DNA of 64,000 nucleotides from Luteibacter jiangsuensis (GCF_030812295.1 NZ_JAUSSK010000005.1:434001-498000); one strand, 5' to 3'. Numbered from the stretch's first letter, positions 45,592 through 57,564 are shown. Translations and numbers: made by a program. The notes: generated by a model not told the origin, from the letters alone.

Positions 45592-46629
45592 ATGTCCTCC
45601 GACCAGGGCTCCCTCACCTACCGCGACGCGGGCGTCGACATCGATGCCGGCAACGCCCTCGTCGAACGCATCAAGCCGATGGTCAAGCGGACCTTCCGGC
45701 CCGAGGTGATGGGCGGACTCGGCGGCTTCGGCGGGTTGTTCGACCTGTCCGGCCGCTACAGGGAGCCGGTGCTGGTTTCAGGCACGGACGGCGTGGGCAC
45801 CAAGCTCAAGCTCGCCCAGCAGCTTGGTCGTCACGACACCATCGGCATCGACCTCGTCGGCATGTGCGTCAACGATGTGCTCGTGCAGGGTGCCGAGCCG
45901 CTTTTCTTCCTCGACTACTTCGCCACCGGCAAACTCGACGTCGATACTGCCGCCTCGGTCGTCGGCGGCATCGCCCGCGGTTGCGAACTGGCGGGTTGCG
46001 CGTTGATCGGCGGTGAAACGGCGGAGATGCCGGACATGTATCCGCCCGGCGAGTACGACCTCGCCGGCTTCACCGTCGGCGCCGTGGAAAAGTCCGCGAT
46101 GAACGACGGTTCGTCCATCGTCGCGGGTGACGTCATCCTCGGCGTGGCCTCTTCCGGTCCGCATTCGAACGGCTACTCGCTGATCCGCAGGATTCTCGAA
46201 CGTGCCGGATCGCCGCTGGACACCGAGGTCGGTGGCGTAAAACTGGTCGACGCGCTCATGGCGCCGACCACGATCTACGTGAAGCCCATGCTCGAGTTGA
46301 TCGCCAAGGTGGACGTGCACGGCATGGCCCACGTCACCGGCGGCGGGTTGAAGGAGAACATCATCCGCGTGGTGCCCGACGGCCTCGGCCTGTCCATCGA
46401 CGCTTCCTCGTGGGAGTTGCCGGCGGTTTTCCAGTGGCTACAGCGCGAAGGCAACGTGGCTCCCGAGGAAATGTGGCGCACGTTCAACTGCGGCATCGGC
46501 TTCACGGTGCTGCTCGCGCAGGACCAGGTGGATGCGGCGAAGGCATTGCTTGCCGGTCACGGCCTGGATACCTGGGTCATCGGTTCGGTCGTCGCCGCAT
46601 CGGGCGACGAACGCGTCCACATCGCCTGA
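45592..46629 (+). CDS. purM: Phosphoribosylformylglycinamidine cyclo-ligase PurM
   Basis: A 345-residue AIR synthetase catalysing step five of purine synthesis. It begins with [17 protein letters not shown] and has the ATP-binding [17 protein letters not shown] and [10 protein letters not shown] motifs. The ATG at 45592 was chosen; an in-frame upstream extension of 40 residues lies in the divergent promoter region. It is followed after 8 bases by purN. Confidence 0.96.
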   Translation: MSSDQGSLTYRDAGVDIDAGNALVERIKPMVKRTFRPEVMGGLGGFGGLFDLSGRYREPVLVSGTDGVGTKLKLAQQLGRHDTIGIDLVGMCVNDVLVQGAEPLFFLDYFATGKLDVDTAASVVGGIARGCELAGCALIGGETAEMPDMYPPGEYDLAGFTVGAVEKSAMNDGSSIVAGDVILGVASSGPHSNGYSLIRRILERAGSPLDTEVGGVKLVDALMAPTTIYVKPMLELIAKVDVHGMAHVTGGGLKENIIRVVPDGLGLSIDASSWELPAVFQWLQREGNVAPEEMWRTFNCGIGFTVLLAQDQVDAAKALLAGHGLDTWVIGSVVAASGDERVHIA

Positions 46630-46637
46630 CGCCTCTC

Positions 46638-47285
46638 GTGGAACGCCGCCTGCGTATCGCCGCGCTCGCCTCCGGACGCGGCAGTAACCTTGCCGCGCTC
46701 ATCGCCGCCCGTGAGGACGGCCGGTTGCCGGTGGAATTCACGCTCGTGGGCAGCGACAAGGCCCAGGCCGGAGCATTGGGGATAGCCGCAGCGGCTGGCA
46801 TTCCCACCATCGCGCTGAACCCGAAGGACTACCCCACGCGTGCGGACTTCGATGCGGCGCTGTTCGGCCATGTCGCCCGGAGCGGTGCCGACCTGCTCGT
46901 CCTCGCCGGCTACATGCGGATCGTCGACGCGAGCATCGTGGCCGCATGGGAAGGCCGGGCGATCAATGTCCATCCCTCGCTGCTGCCCAAGTACCGTGGC
47001 CTGCATACGCATCGCCGTTGCCTCGAGGCGGGCGATGTGGAGCACGGCGCCAGCGTGCACTTCGTCACCGCCGAGCTCGACGGAGGCCCCGTGGTCGCCC
47101 AGGCCCGCATTCCGGTGCATCCGGGCGATACCGAGGCCGACCTGGCCGAACGCCTGCTGGTCGAGGAACACCTGCTGCTGCCCGCCGTGGTCGGCGCGAT
47201 CGCCTCGGGCCGCCTGCGCTGGGATCGCGGCCCGGTGTTCGATGGCATGCCCCTGACACAACCGCTGGCCCTGACCGACCTCTGA
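46638..47285 (+). CDS. purN: Phosphoribosylglycinamide formyltransferase PurN
   Basis: A 215-residue folate-dependent transformylase for step three of purine synthesis. Motifs include A-S-G-R-G-S-N-L-A-A-L near the start and the active-site N-V-H-P-S-L-L-P-K-Y-R-G-L-H with the catalytic Asn and His. H-G-A-S-V-H-F-V-T and the D-x-G-P-V-V segment follow. The GTG at 46638 is the best start: the ribosome site is weak, but it lies only 8 bases after purM, so coupling is likely. Confidence 0.95.
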   Translation: MERRLRIAALASGRGSNLAALIAAREDGRLPVEFTLVGSDKAQAGALGIAAAAGIPTIALNPKDYPTRADFDAALFGHVARSGADLLVLAGYMRIVDASIVAAWEGRAINVHPSLLPKYRGLHTHRRCLEAGDVEHGASVHFVTAELDGGPVVAQARIPVHPGDTEADLAERLLVEEHLLLPAVVGAIASGRLRWDRGPVFDGMPLTQPLALTDL

Positions 47286-47310
47286 TACCCCGCCCAGGGG
47301 TAAGCCCCAT

Positions 47311-47390
47311 GTGGGAGCCGATTCATCGGCGATCCCGCTGCAGCGGGCCAAGTTGAAGCAAGCACCCATCGCCGATGAATCGGCTCCCAC
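47311..47390. repeat. Inverted pair of REP-type palindromes, variant stem
   Basis: Units 47311-47333 and 47368-47390 are exact reverse complements. The inner stem is GCCGAT/ATCGGC rather than GCCGAC/GTCGGC, so both sides of the stem have changed together. The spacer keeps the CCCGC-x-GCAGCGGGCCA core and the GCAAGCACCC end seen at 6764-6800. Confidence 0.9.
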
Positions 47391-47491
47391 AATACAAACA
47401 CAATACAAATCGGGCTCCCTTCGACCGCCCGATCCCTCTTTGGCTGCCGGCCGTCGCCCCGCATTCAGCCGCCCCGGCTAAACTCGGTGGC

Positions 47492-48193
47492 ATGACGACC
47501 ACGACCTTCCTCCGCGCCGGCCTCGCGCTGGCCCTCGCCCTGCCCGCCGCCGCTTTCGCCGCCGACGTGCCGCAGTCTTTCACCGCCACTTATCAGGTGC
47601 TCAAGGATGGCGGCCCGCTAGGCGAGGCCACCGTCACGCTGAAACCAGCGGGCAACGGACAGTTCGAGTATTCGAACCAGACCAAGGGAACCTCGGGGCT
47701 CGCGGCCATGCTCGGTGCCAATGTGGCGGAGACCTCGCACTTCACCTGGTCCGGACAGGTGCCCCAGGCGGTGAGCTATCACTACCAGATGGATGCCGCG
47801 GTGAAATCGAAAACCCGCGACCTCACCGTGCAGGGCGGTACCGTGCAGGTGCAGGACAACAAGAAGAGCTTCAGTTATGCCGCTGTACCGGGCATGGTCG
47901 AACGCAACACCTTGCCGCTCGCGCTCGGGCTCGCGCTACGTGCGGGCCAGCAGCAGGTCGCCCTGCCGGTGGCGGTGAAGCAGGCGGTGGAGAACCAGCG
48001 GTTCACGGTCTCGGGCAAGGAAAAAGTCACCGTGCCCGCCGGCTCGTTCGACGCCATCCGTGTGGATCGCACCGATGCGGATCGCGGCTTCAACGCGTGG
48101 TATGTACCGGCGAAATTCCCGGTCCCGGTGAAGCTGGCGCAGAAGGACGGCGGCGACCTCACCATGGAGCTGGTGAAGTTCGAGGGCCGCTGA
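47492..48193 (+). CDS. DUF3108-type exported protein
   Basis: A 233-residue protein with a signal peptide (residues 1-23, ending F-A-A-D) and the DUF3108 pattern: an N-terminal F-T-A-T-Y-Q-V-L-K-D-G-x-P-L-G-x-A-T-V-T-L beta segment and a C-terminal G-F-N-A-W-Y-V-P-A-K-F-P-V-P-V-K. The role is unknown; these are probably periplasmic or outer-membrane associated beta proteins. It follows purN in the same direction, but with a REP pair between them. Confidence 0.85.
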   Translation: MTTTTFLRAGLALALALPAAAFAADVPQSFTATYQVLKDGGPLGEATVTLKPAGNGQFEYSNQTKGTSGLAAMLGANVAETSHFTWSGQVPQAVSYHYQMDAAVKSKTRDLTVQGGTVQVQDNKKSFSYAAVPGMVERNTLPLALGLALRAGQQQVALPVAVKQAVENQRFTVSGKEKVTVPAGSFDAIRVDRTDADRGFNAWYVPAKFPVPVKLAQKDGGDLTMELVKFEGR

Positions 48194-48257
48194 TCGCCGA
48201 CAGGGTCGGCTCCCACCCAGGCTCGCAAGCCTGGTGGGAGCCGGCCCTGCCGGCGAC
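48193..48257. repeat. Inverted pair of REP-type palindromes with nested hairpin
   Basis: Units 48193-48216 and 48234-48257 face each other. The right unit has stem GCCGGC/GCCGGC around CCT, another paired change from GCCGAC/GTCGGC. Between them CCAGGCT-CGCA-AGCCTGG forms a further hairpin. The first base coincides with the DUF3108 stop codon. Confidence 0.87.
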
Positions 48258-48296
48258 TTGAGCGCCGGCGATCAAAACGCCGGCAAATTCAGCCGA

Positions 48297-49852
<1,556 letters not shown>

Positions 49853-50029
49853 GGGTTCTCCGGTGATGGGGGGGGCGCCGCGCCGGTGAGGGTTCCGAAA
49901 CGGACCCTGAACCACCCGTCGATGGCAGCGACTATAAAATGAGAATATGTAATGGTAATGGAAATCCGGTGTCGCAGAAATGGACATCCCGGGTAACCAG
50001 GGACTGCCCCACCCGGACAATGAGGTCAC
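49853..50029. other. Divergent control region ibaG/kdsD
   Basis: This 177-base gap between divergent genes includes an unusually AT-rich island (about 49930-49975, ACTATAAAATGAGAATATG and following). It has a run of eight G near 49867. AAAATGAGAAT looks like half of a Fur site, but no matching second half follows. Promoters for both directions probably lie here. Confidence 0.4.
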
Positions 50030-51043
50030 ATGAACGCCCGCACCGCCCCGCCCGCCGACGCCCTCCATGTGAACGCAGACACCGTCATCCGTAGCGCCCG
50101 CAACGTCATCAAGACCGAGGCGGCGGCCATCCGCGCCCTGGAAGCGAAAGTCGATGCGGCCTTCGTCCAGGCCTGCCAGATGATCCTGGCCTGCAAGGGC
50201 CGGGTGGTGGTCTCGGGCATGGGCAAGTCGGGCCATATCGCGCGGAAGATCGCCGCGACACTCGCGTCCACCGGCACCCCGTCGTTCTTCGTCCATCCCG
50301 GCGAGGCCAGCCACGGCGACCTCGGGATGATCCAGCCGGACGATATCCTGCTCGGCATCTCCTATTCGGGAGAAACCGACGAACTCCTCTACATCCTCCC
50401 GGCGATCAAGCGGCAGGGCATCGGCCTGATCTCGATCACCGGGAATCCCAAGTCATCGCTGGCCACCCAGGCCGACCTCAACCTCGACGCCAACGTCGCC
50501 TCGGAAGCCTGTCCCCACGGGCTGGCCCCGACCGCCAGCACCACGGCCGCCCTGGTCATGGGCGACGCGCTGGCCGTGGCGTTGCTGGAAGCACGCGGTT
50601 TCACCTCCGACGATTTCGCCCGCTCGCATCCGGCCGGCAGCCTGGGCCGCCGGCTGCTCCTGCACATCGCCGACGTGATGCACTCGGGCGACGACGTACC
50701 CCGCGTACGCCTGGAAGCCACACTTAGCGAGGCCCTGGTCGAGATGTCGCGCAAGCACCTGGGCATGACCGCGGTGGTCGATGCGGAGAACCGCCTGCTG
50801 GGCGTGTTTACCGACGGCGACCTGCGCCGCGCGCTGGACGACGATGGCGTCGACCTGCGCAGCGCCTCCGTGGCCCAGCTCATGACCCGCGGGCCCAAGA
50901 CGATCGGTTCCGACAAGCTCGCCGTCGAGGCCGCCCAATTGATGGAAAAGCACCAGATCAACGCCTTGCTGGTGGTGGATGCCGGCGGCCATGCCGTCGG
51001 CGCGTTGAATATCCACGACCTGCTTCGTGCCCGCGTCGTCTGA
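50030..51043 (+). CDS. kdsD: D-arabinose-5-phosphate isomerase KdsD
   Basis: A 337-residue sugar isomerase that converts ribulose-5-phosphate to arabinose-5-phosphate for KDO synthesis. The SIS domain (residues about 40-200) has V-V-S-G-M-G-K-S-G-H-I-A-R-K and the H-P-G-E-A-S-H-G-D-L-G-M-I segment, and two CBS domains follow (about 215-335). The start follows GAGGTCAC. It leads the kdsD-kdsC-lptC-lptA-lptB-rpoN-hpf series, the conserved LPS export operon. Confidence 0.95.
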   Translation: MNARTAPPADALHVNADTVIRSARNVIKTEAAAIRALEAKVDAAFVQACQMILACKGRVVVSGMGKSGHIARKIAATLASTGTPSFFVHPGEASHGDLGMIQPDDILLGISYSGETDELLYILPAIKRQGIGLISITGNPKSSLATQADLNLDANVASEACPHGLAPTASTTAALVMGDALAVALLEARGFTSDDFARSHPAGSLGRRLLLHIADVMHSGDDVPRVRLEATLSEALVEMSRKHLGMTAVVDAENRLLGVFTDGDLRRALDDDGVDLRSASVAQLMTRGPKTIGSDKLAVEAAQLMEKHQINALLVVDAGGHAVGALNIHDLLRARVV

Positions 51044-51098
51044 ACGACCGGGCCCCGGCGCGCTCCCGGCGCGCCGCATCGTCCCCATATAGCGAACC

Positions 51099-51647
51099 AT
51101 GGCCTACACCCATTACACCGAGATTCCCGCCGACGTGGCCGAGCGCGCCTCCCGCGTGCGCGTGGTCGTGTTCGACGTCGACGGCACGCTCACCGACGGG
51201 CGCCTCTGGTACGCCGAGGATGGCCGTGAAACCAAGGTCTTCCACGTGCACGATGGCCTGGGCCTGAAAGCGCTGGAGCGCAACGGCGTGAAGGTCGCGA
51301 TCATCACGGCCCGGATCAGCCATCCCGTGTCGCTGCGCGCCGAGGAACTGGGCATCGCCCACGTCTACCAGGGCCAGAAGGACAAACGCGCCTGCCTGGC
51401 CGGCTTGCTCGAGGCATTGCGCCTGGCGCCGGAGGAATCCGCCTTCGTCGGCGACGACCTGCCCGATCTTCCGGCCATGGGCATCGCCGGGCTCGCCGTG
51501 GCCACCGCCAATGCCCATCCCTGGGTGGCCGAGCGTGCCCATTGGCGCACGCGCCTTTCCGGCGGCTACGGCGCCGCCCGCGAAGTGGCCGACATGATCC
51601 TCGCTGCCCAGGGCAAGGCCGAGGCCGAGCGGGATCGCTGGCTGTGA
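51099..51647 (+). CDS. kdsC: KDO-8-phosphate phosphatase KdsC
   Basis: A 182-residue HAD-family phosphatase that releases phosphate from KDO-8-phosphate. Motif I is V-F-D-V-D-G-T-L-T-D-G (first Asp is the nucleophile), motif II is in I-I-T-A-R, and motif IV is G-D-D-L-P-D-L. It has no cap domain, in keeping with the tetrameric KdsC group. The stop overlaps the lptC GTG start. Confidence 0.95.
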   Translation: MAYTHYTEIPADVAERASRVRVVVFDVDGTLTDGRLWYAEDGRETKVFHVHDGLGLKALERNGVKVAIITARISHPVSLRAEELGIAHVYQGQKDKRACLAGLLEALRLAPEESAFVGDDLPDLPAMGIAGLAVATANAHPWVAERAHWRTRLSGGYGAAREVADMILAAQGKAEAERDRWL

Positions 51648-52243
51648 GCGTGTTCAACCTGCTGAAGGACCGTGGTGCGACGGGCACGGCCGGCATCCTT
51701 GCCGTCGTCCTCGGCGCCAGCGTACTGCTCTACTACTGGGCGGCGCCGGAGAAAAAGGTTCAGGACTTCGTGGGCCCGCCACGCTCCGGCTACGTGCTGA
51801 CCAATTTCGACCTCGATTCATACAACGAGGAAGGCAAGCCCGCGTTCAAGCTGATCGCGCCACACCTCGAGCGGCGCGAGGGCGACGACTCGCTCTACAT
51901 CAACGCCCCGGATTTCGTCCTCCCTTCGACCAAGGAAGCCGACATCCCGCCGTGGAAGGGCCACTCCCAGTACGGTTGGGTGAACAAGGACGGCAGCCTG
52001 CTCAAGCTGCAGGGCAAGGTCCACATGGAGCGGCCGGCCTTCGGCACCACCCAGGCCGCCAGCATCGACACCTCCGAGGTCACCGCGTGGCCCAAGGAGA
52101 ACCGCCTGGAAACTGCCGAGGCGGCGCGGATCGTGCAGGGAAGCTCTACAATGGATGGCGTTGGCATGCGCGCCAATCTCGACACCAAGCACCTGGAGCT
52201 CCTCGATGCAGTCCATAGCACGTACCTGCCGCGCAAGCGCTAA
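51644..52243 (+). CDS. lptC: LPS export system protein LptC
   Basis: A 199-residue single-pass inner-membrane protein that links LptB2FG to LptA. One helix (residues about 14-32) is followed by a beta-jellyroll periplasmic domain with Y-V-L-T-N-F-D-L-D-S-Y-N-E-E-G-K-P. The GTG at 51644 overlaps the kdsC stop (GTGA), supporting this start although an ATG is absent. The end overlaps lptA by 38 bases. Confidence 0.93.
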   Translation: MSVFNLLKDRGATGTAGILAVVLGASVLLYYWAAPEKKVQDFVGPPRSGYVLTNFDLDSYNEEGKPAFKLIAPHLERREGDDSLYINAPDFVLPSTKEADIPPWKGHSQYGWVNKDGSLLKLQGKVHMERPAFGTTQAASIDTSEVTAWPKENRLETAEAARIVQGSSTMDGVGMRANLDTKHLELLDAVHSTYLPRKR

Positions 52244-52787
52244 GGCCGCCCTGTTCGCGGTGCTCGGCATGGCACTCGTGGCCAGCCTGCCCGTCGTGGC
52301 GAAGCAATCCGACCGCAACGAGCCGGTCGACGTCCACTCGAAGTCGTTCGACGGTTCGCAGCAACCGGCCGGCAAGGTGATCTGGACCACCAACGTGATC
52401 CTCACCCAGGGCACGCTGAAGATCACCGGCGACAAGGCCACCGGCTACCTGGATGCCGACAACAACATCACCCGCGTGGTGGTCGACGGCAAGCCGGCCA
52501 CCATTCACCAGCTCGACGAGCAGAACGAGCCGATGGACGGCCAGGCGCTGAACATCGACTACAAGGTCGACCAGGACTTCGCCGTCCTCACGGGCAACGC
52601 CAAGGTCAAGCAGCCGGCCAAGGGCAGCGCCGAAGGCGACAAGCTCACCTACAACACCAAGGACAGCACGATGACCGGCGAGAGCAATGGCGCCGCCCCC
52701 GTGCACATGACCTTCCAGCCGAAGAACAAGCCTGCCGCCGCCCCGGCGACGCCCGCGGCGCCGGCACCCGACACGAAGAAGCCCTGA
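52206..52787 (+). CDS. lptA: LPS transport periplasmic protein LptA
   Basis: A 193-residue periplasmic bridge protein. A signal peptide (residues about 1-32, ending V-V-A-K) is followed by the OstA-like beta-jellyroll, with [24 protein letters not shown] Pro/Ala-rich low-complexity tail (about 20 residues) ends the protein. The ATG at 52206 lies inside lptC but gives a complete signal peptide; starting 17 codons earlier would add non-signal residues. Confidence 0.92.
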   Translation: MQSIARTCRASAKAALFAVLGMALVASLPVVAKQSDRNEPVDVHSKSFDGSQQPAGKVIWTTNVILTQGTLKITGDKATGYLDADNNITRVVVDGKPATIHQLDEQNEPMDGQALNIDYKVDQDFAVLTGNAKVKQPAKGSAEGDKLTYNTKDSTMTGESNGAAPVHMTFQPKNKPAAAPATPAAPAPDTKKP

Positions 52788-52791
52788 CCCG

Positions 52792-53511
<720 letters not shown>

Positions 53512-53610
53512 CAGCATCCGGTTTCCTTTCGCGAAGCCAGCTCGGCGCGCCGCTGGTTTGCGGGGCCCGTAAGGGGTTACGATGGATCGGGAACCCCAAG
53601 CGTCGTAGGC

Positions 53611-55092
53611 ATGAAACCCGGACTCCAGTTTCGCCTCCATCAGCAGCTCACGCTGACGCCGCAGTTGCAGCAGGCCATCCGCCTCCTGCAACTGTCACAG
53701 CTTGAGCTCGAGGCCGAACTCCGCCAGATCGCGGAAAGCAATCCCTTGCTCGAGTTCGCGGAAGACGCCGAGTCCGAAACGGAGCCGGCCGCGGAAGACG
53801 GCTACGAGACTCCGGAATTCCCCTCGCGCGAAGACATCCCGGTCAAGGCGTCGAAGGAGGATGAGGAATCCACCGTCACGCCGTCCGAGGAACTCGCTCC
53901 GGAATGGGACGATGACCGCTTCCACGGCGAGGCTGGCGACTACGCCGGTGCGTCCTCCCGCAGCGGCAGTCTCGACGAAGACGGCTTCGAGCCACAGAAT
54001 GCCGCGCCGGAAAGCCTCCAGCAGCACCTCGAGTGGCAGCTCAACCTGTCACAGTTCTCGCCCCGCGACCATGCCATAGCCACCGCGATCATCCACGCGC
54101 TCGACGAGGACGGCTACCTGCGTGATGGCGTCGAAGCGGTGGAAGCCGCCTTGCCCGCCGAGCTGTATGCGACCGCGGAGGAGATCGAGGCCGTGCGCCA
54201 GCGCGTGCAACGCTTCGACCCCACCGGCATCGCCAGCCTCGACCTGCGCGACTGCCTGTTCTGCCAGCTTTCCCAGTTCTCGCTCGACACCCCGCATCGC
54301 GAACTCGCCATACGCGTCGTGAACGAGGAACTGGAACTGCTGGCACGCAACGACACCGCCAAGATCGCCCGCCGGCTCAAGGCGCCCGAGACCCACGTGG
54401 CCGCCGCGGCGGGCCTCATACGCAGCCTCGACCCTCGTCCCGGCGCCGCCCTGGATGCCACGCCCGTGGAATACGTGGCACCCGACGTCTACGCCCGGCG
54501 CGAGAACGGACGCTGGCAGGTCAGCCTCAATCCCGACTCCCAGCCCCGGCTGGGTCTCAACCAGCACTATTGCAACCTCATCGCGCGCGCCCGCGGCGAC
54601 GACGCCACCTGGATGAAAGGCCAGCTGCAGGAAGCGCGCTGGCTGCTCAAGAGCCTGCAATCCAGGGCCGAAACCTTGCAGAAGGTGGCCGATGTGATCG
54701 TCCGCCGGCAAAGCGCGTTCCTCGACTATGGCCCCGAGGCCATGCACCCGCTGGTGTTGCGCGAAGTGGCCGAGGAAGTGGGCATGCACGAGTCCACGAT
54801 CTCCCGGGTGACCACGCGCAAATACATGCACACGCCGCGCGGCACCTTCGAGCTGAAACATTTCTTCTCCAGCGGCGTCGCCACCGAGGACGGCGGCACC
54901 GCGTCCGCCACCGCGATCCAGGCCATGCTGCGTAAGCTCATCATGGCCGAGGACGCACGCCGCCCCCTGTCCGACCAAGCCCTGGCAGAGGAACTGCATC
55001 GGCGCGGTATTCAGGTGGCACGACGTACGGTGGCCAAGTACCGCGAGGCCATGCGCATCCCCAGTTCCAGCGAACGCGTCCGCGCCAGCTGA
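53611..55092 (+). CDS. rpoN: RNA polymerase sigma-54 factor RpoN
   Basis: A 493-residue alternative sigma factor for nitrogen, motility and other enhancer-dependent genes. The Gln/Leu-rich region I (Q-L-T-L-T-P-Q-L-Q-Q-A-I-R-L-L-Q-L-S) is followed by an acidic region II (about 55-120). Next come the core-binding domain and a C-terminal half with the RpoN box A-R-R-T-V-A-K-Y-R-E near residue 477. It follows lptB after 99 bases. Its likely targets in this window include glnK-amtB. Confidence 0.96.
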   Translation: MKPGLQFRLHQQLTLTPQLQQAIRLLQLSQLELEAELRQIAESNPLLEFAEDAESETEPAAEDGYETPEFPSREDIPVKASKEDEESTVTPSEELAPEWDDDRFHGEAGDYAGASSRSGSLDEDGFEPQNAAPESLQQHLEWQLNLSQFSPRDHAIATAIIHALDEDGYLRDGVEAVEAALPAELYATAEEIEAVRQRVQRFDPTGIASLDLRDCLFCQLSQFSLDTPHRELAIRVVNEELELLARNDTAKIARRLKAPETHVAAAAGLIRSLDPRPGAALDATPVEYVAPDVYARRENGRWQVSLNPDSQPRLGLNQHYCNLIARARGDDATWMKGQLQEARWLLKSLQSRAETLQKVADVIVRRQSAFLDYGPEAMHPLVLREVAEEVGMHESTISRVTTRKYMHTPRGTFELKHFFSSGVATEDGGTASATAIQAMLRKLIMAEDARRPLSDQALAEELHRRGIQVARRTVAKYREAMRIPSSSERVRAS

Positions 55093-55143
55093 CACGCAAG
55101 GAACCCCAACGGAGGTCTACGGTCCCATAGGTTCAAGGCTAGA

Positions 55144-55164
55144 GGAACGGTACCCCTCCGTTCC
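55144..55164 (+). other. Hairpin in the hpf leader
   Basis: GGAACGG and CCGTTCC form a perfect 7-base stem around TACCCCT in the 118-base gap between rpoN and hpf. No T-run follows. It could attenuate read-through from rpoN or stabilise the hpf message. Confidence 0.45.
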
Positions 55165-55210
55165 GCTCTCGTCGCCACAAGGCGGCACCCTCAGCAAGAA
55201 GGAGGCGTCA

Positions 55211-55561
55211 ATGCAAATCCAGATCAGCGGCCAGCACATCCATATCACCCCCGCCCTGCGTGAGCGCGTGGAACAGCAAGTCGGCCGCTTCGAGCGCCTT
55301 TTCGACAACATCAAAGCCCTCGACGTGGTCCTTTCCGTCGACAAGAACGAGCACAAGGCCGGTGGCACCCTGCATTGCGCGGGCACGCGCCTGCACGCCG
55401 ACGGTATTGCCCGGCTCGAGGACGACAACAAGAACGACACGATGTACACCGCGATCGACGCGATGATCGCCAAGCTGGCCGACCAGCTGAAGAAACACAA
55501 GGAAAAGCTGAAGGACCACCACAACCACGAGGTCCGCGACGGTCGCGTCGCCAGCAGCTGA
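55211..55561 (+). CDS. hpf: Ribosome hibernation promoting factor HPF (short form)
   Basis: A 116-residue protein of the HPF/YfiA family that binds the 30S decoding region and helps form inactive 100S dimers. It starts with M-Q-I-Q-I-S-G-Q-H-I-H-I-T-P-A-L-R and has the helix Y-x-A-I-D-A-M-I-A-K-L-x-D-Q-L-K-K-H-K-E-K-L. It lacks the C-terminal dimerisation domain of long HPF. A strong AAGGAGG lies six bases before the ATG. It is the usual neighbour of rpoN. Confidence 0.95.
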   Translation: MQIQISGQHIHITPALRERVEQQVGRFERLFDNIKALDVVLSVDKNEHKAGGTLHCAGTRLHADGIARLEDDNKNDTMYTAIDAMIAKLADQLKKHKEKLKDHHNHEVRDGRVASS

Positions 55562-55566
55562 AGTCC

Positions 55567-55657
55567 GGCCCGGCAAGGGATCCTGGTGGGCCGGGCCGCT
55601 TTCCACCCTTATGGCACAATATAAGCAAGCCGGCCCGCCCCGCGTGCCGGCTTTTCT
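55567..55657 (+). terminator. Two hairpins between hpf and hprK
   Basis: The first hairpin pairs GGCCCGGC (55567-55574) with GCCGGGCC (55590-55597). The second pairs AAGCCGGC (55627-55634) with GCCGGCTT (55646-55653) and runs directly into TT-CTCTT, a plausible rho-independent terminator. Together they should separate the lpt-rpoN-hpf transcript from hprK, whose own promoter must then lie here or overlap. In many proteobacteria ptsN occupies this spot. Confidence 0.65.
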
Positions 55658-55675
55658 CTTGTAAGGGACCCAAGC

Positions 55676-56626
55676 GTGGACCGGCTTACCGCCAGACAAC
55701 TCTTCGACGGGGTACACGAGCGCATGGCCTTGCGCTGGGCCGCCGGCATGCGCGGCGAATCGCGCGTGCTCGAACCCAACGCCAAGCAGAGCCGCCGGCC
55801 CTCGCTGGTCGGGTACCTCAACGTGATCTACCCCAACAAGGTGCAGATCATCGGCACCGAGGAACTCAACTTCCTCGACGGGCTCGATTCACGCCAGCGC
55901 TGGGAAGTCATCCACAAGATCGCCGCCTACCAGCCCGCCGCCCTGATCGTCACCAAGGAACAGTCCATCCCGGCCGACCTGCGCGAGGTCGCCGAGGAAA
56001 CGGACACGCCGCTGTGGCAGAGCACCAAGCGCGGCCATGAACTGCTCACCTACCTGCAGTACCACCTGGCCCGTACCCTGGCGCCGCGGGTCACCCTGCA
56101 CGGCGTGTTCCTGGAAGTGTTCTCCATAGGCGTGCTGATCACCGGCGAGCCGGCCTCGGGCAAGAGCGAACTGGCCCTGGAACTGATCAGCCGCGGTCAC
56201 CGCCTGGTGGCCGACGACGCCACCGAGTTCACCCTCATCGCCCCGGATGTCATCGACGGTGCCTGCCCCGAACTGCTGCAGGATCTCCTCGAGGTGCGCG
56301 GCCTGGGCGTGCTGAACATCCGCGAGATGTTCGGTCATACCGCGGTGAAACCGTCGAAGTACCTGCGCCTGGTCGTCCACCTCAAGCCGCTGCGCGAAGG
56401 CGAGGAAACCGACGCCATGACCCGTCTCACCGGCGATGTCAGCCGGCGCAACGTACTCGACGTCGACGTGCCCAAGATCACCATTCCCGTCGCGCCGGGC
56501 CGCAACCTGGCGGTGCTTGTCGAGGCCGCCGTGCGCAACCATGTATTGAAGGCCAAGGGTATCGACCCCGCGCAGACCTTCATCGACCGCCAAGCGCACC
56601 AGATGCGCCGTTTCTCCCCGTGGTAA
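55676..56626 (+). CDS. hprK: HPr kinase/phosphorylase
   Basis: A 316-residue bifunctional enzyme that phosphorylates and dephosphorylates HPr on Ser46. Visible are Walker A G-E-P-A-S-G-K-S (residues about 155-162), the nearby H-G-V-F-L segment, and the family signature [12 protein letters not shown] near residue 200. The GTG start at 55676 follows AAGGG. The target Ser46 is conserved in the HPr encoded downstream, so the pair should be functional. Confidence 0.95.
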   Translation: MDRLTARQLFDGVHERMALRWAAGMRGESRVLEPNAKQSRRPSLVGYLNVIYPNKVQIIGTEELNFLDGLDSRQRWEVIHKIAAYQPAALIVTKEQSIPADLREVAEETDTPLWQSTKRGHELLTYLQYHLARTLAPRVTLHGVFLEVFSIGVLITGEPASGKSELALELISRGHRLVADDATEFTLIAPDVIDGACPELLQDLLEVRGLGVLNIREMFGHTAVKPSKYLRLVVHLKPLREGEETDAMTRLTGDVSRRNVLDVDVPKITIPVAPGRNLAVLVEAAVRNHVLKAKGIDPAQTFIDRQAHQMRRFSPW

Positions 56627-56630
56627 CCCC

Positions 56631-57527
56631 GTGAGCGACGAAGTCATGAGCCCCATCGTCGATCCCGATGCCATCCACCTGGTGGTGCTTACCGGCATGT
56701 CCGGCGGCGGCAAGACCGTCGCCCTGCGGGCGCTGGAGGACCTCGAGTTCTATTGCGTCGACAACATGCCGGCGGAACTGATCCCGCAGCTGGTCGCCGC
56801 CGTGAGCCAGGGCGAACATGGACCGCGCAAGCGCATCGCCGTGGGTGTGGACGTGCGCAACCGCCGCGTCGACCTTTCGCGCATGCCGCACGTACTGTCG
56901 GAGTTGTCTTCCGCCGGCGTGCATGTGCACCTGATCTTCCTCGATAGCCGCGACGATGTCCTCATCAAGCGCTATTCCGAGACACGACGCCGGCATCCGC
57001 TGGCCGCCGAAAAACTGTCGCTGGCCGATTCCATCGCCCAGGAACGAAAGCTGCTCCGCCCGCTGGTCTCGATCGCCGAGAAGGTCATCGACTCCAGCGA
57101 CCTGAACGTGCACCAGCTGCGCCGCCTGTTCGCCACCGGGTACGCCGCCGCCTCCGACGGCACGACGCTGCTGTTCGAGTCTTTCGCCTACCGGCGTGGC
57201 CTCCCTTCCGATGCCGATTTCGTCTTCGATGCGCGCTGCCTGCCCAACCCTCACTGGGACCCGCGGCTGCGCCCATTCTCGGGAAAGGACCTTCCCGTCC
57301 GGGAATTCCTCGACGCGAACCCCCTGGTGGGCGAATACTATGCCGACGTCGCCCGCTGGCTCGACACCTGGTTGCCGCGCTTCGAGGGCGAGGATCGAAG
57401 CTATGTCACGGTCTCCATCGGCTGTACCGGCGGTCGTCATCGTTCGGTATACCTGGTGGAGAAACTGGCCCAGCACTTCCGCTCGGAACGCGGCAACGTA
57501 CTGACTTTCCATCGCGAGCTCGAGTGA
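56631..57527 (+). CDS. rapZ: RNase adapter / nucleotide-binding protein RapZ
   Basis: A 298-residue P-loop protein. The N-terminal Walker A is G-M-S-G-G-G-K-T (residues about 22-29), followed by E-D-L-E-F-Y-C-V-D-N-M-P. The C-terminal half carries D-A-R-C-L-P-N-P-H and I-G-C-T-G-G-R-H-R-S-V, the conserved RNA-binding region. In E. coli RapZ directs RNase E to the GlmZ RNA and so controls glucosamine-6-phosphate supply, linking it to cell-wall synthesis. The GTG start lies 4 bases after hprK. Confidence 0.94.
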   Translation: MSDEVMSPIVDPDAIHLVVLTGMSGGGKTVALRALEDLEFYCVDNMPAELIPQLVAAVSQGEHGPRKRIAVGVDVRNRRVDLSRMPHVLSELSSAGVHVHLIFLDSRDDVLIKRYSETRRRHPLAAEKLSLADSIAQERKLLRPLVSIAEKVIDSSDLNVHQLRRLFATGYAAASDGTTLLFESFAYRRGLPSDADFVFDARCLPNPHWDPRLRPFSGKDLPVREFLDANPLVGEYYADVARWLDTWLPRFEGEDRSYVTVSIGCTGGRHRSVYLVEKLAQHFRSERGNVLTFHRELE

Positions 57528-57564
57528 TCATGATCCAGCCCAAGCCATCACGAGACACCGGGCG

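Noticed and set aside
49936-49962. Possible Fur box in the ibaG/kdsD gap
   Set aside because: Only one half (AAAATGAGAAT) fits; the second half of the palindrome is missing, and neither gene requires iron control.
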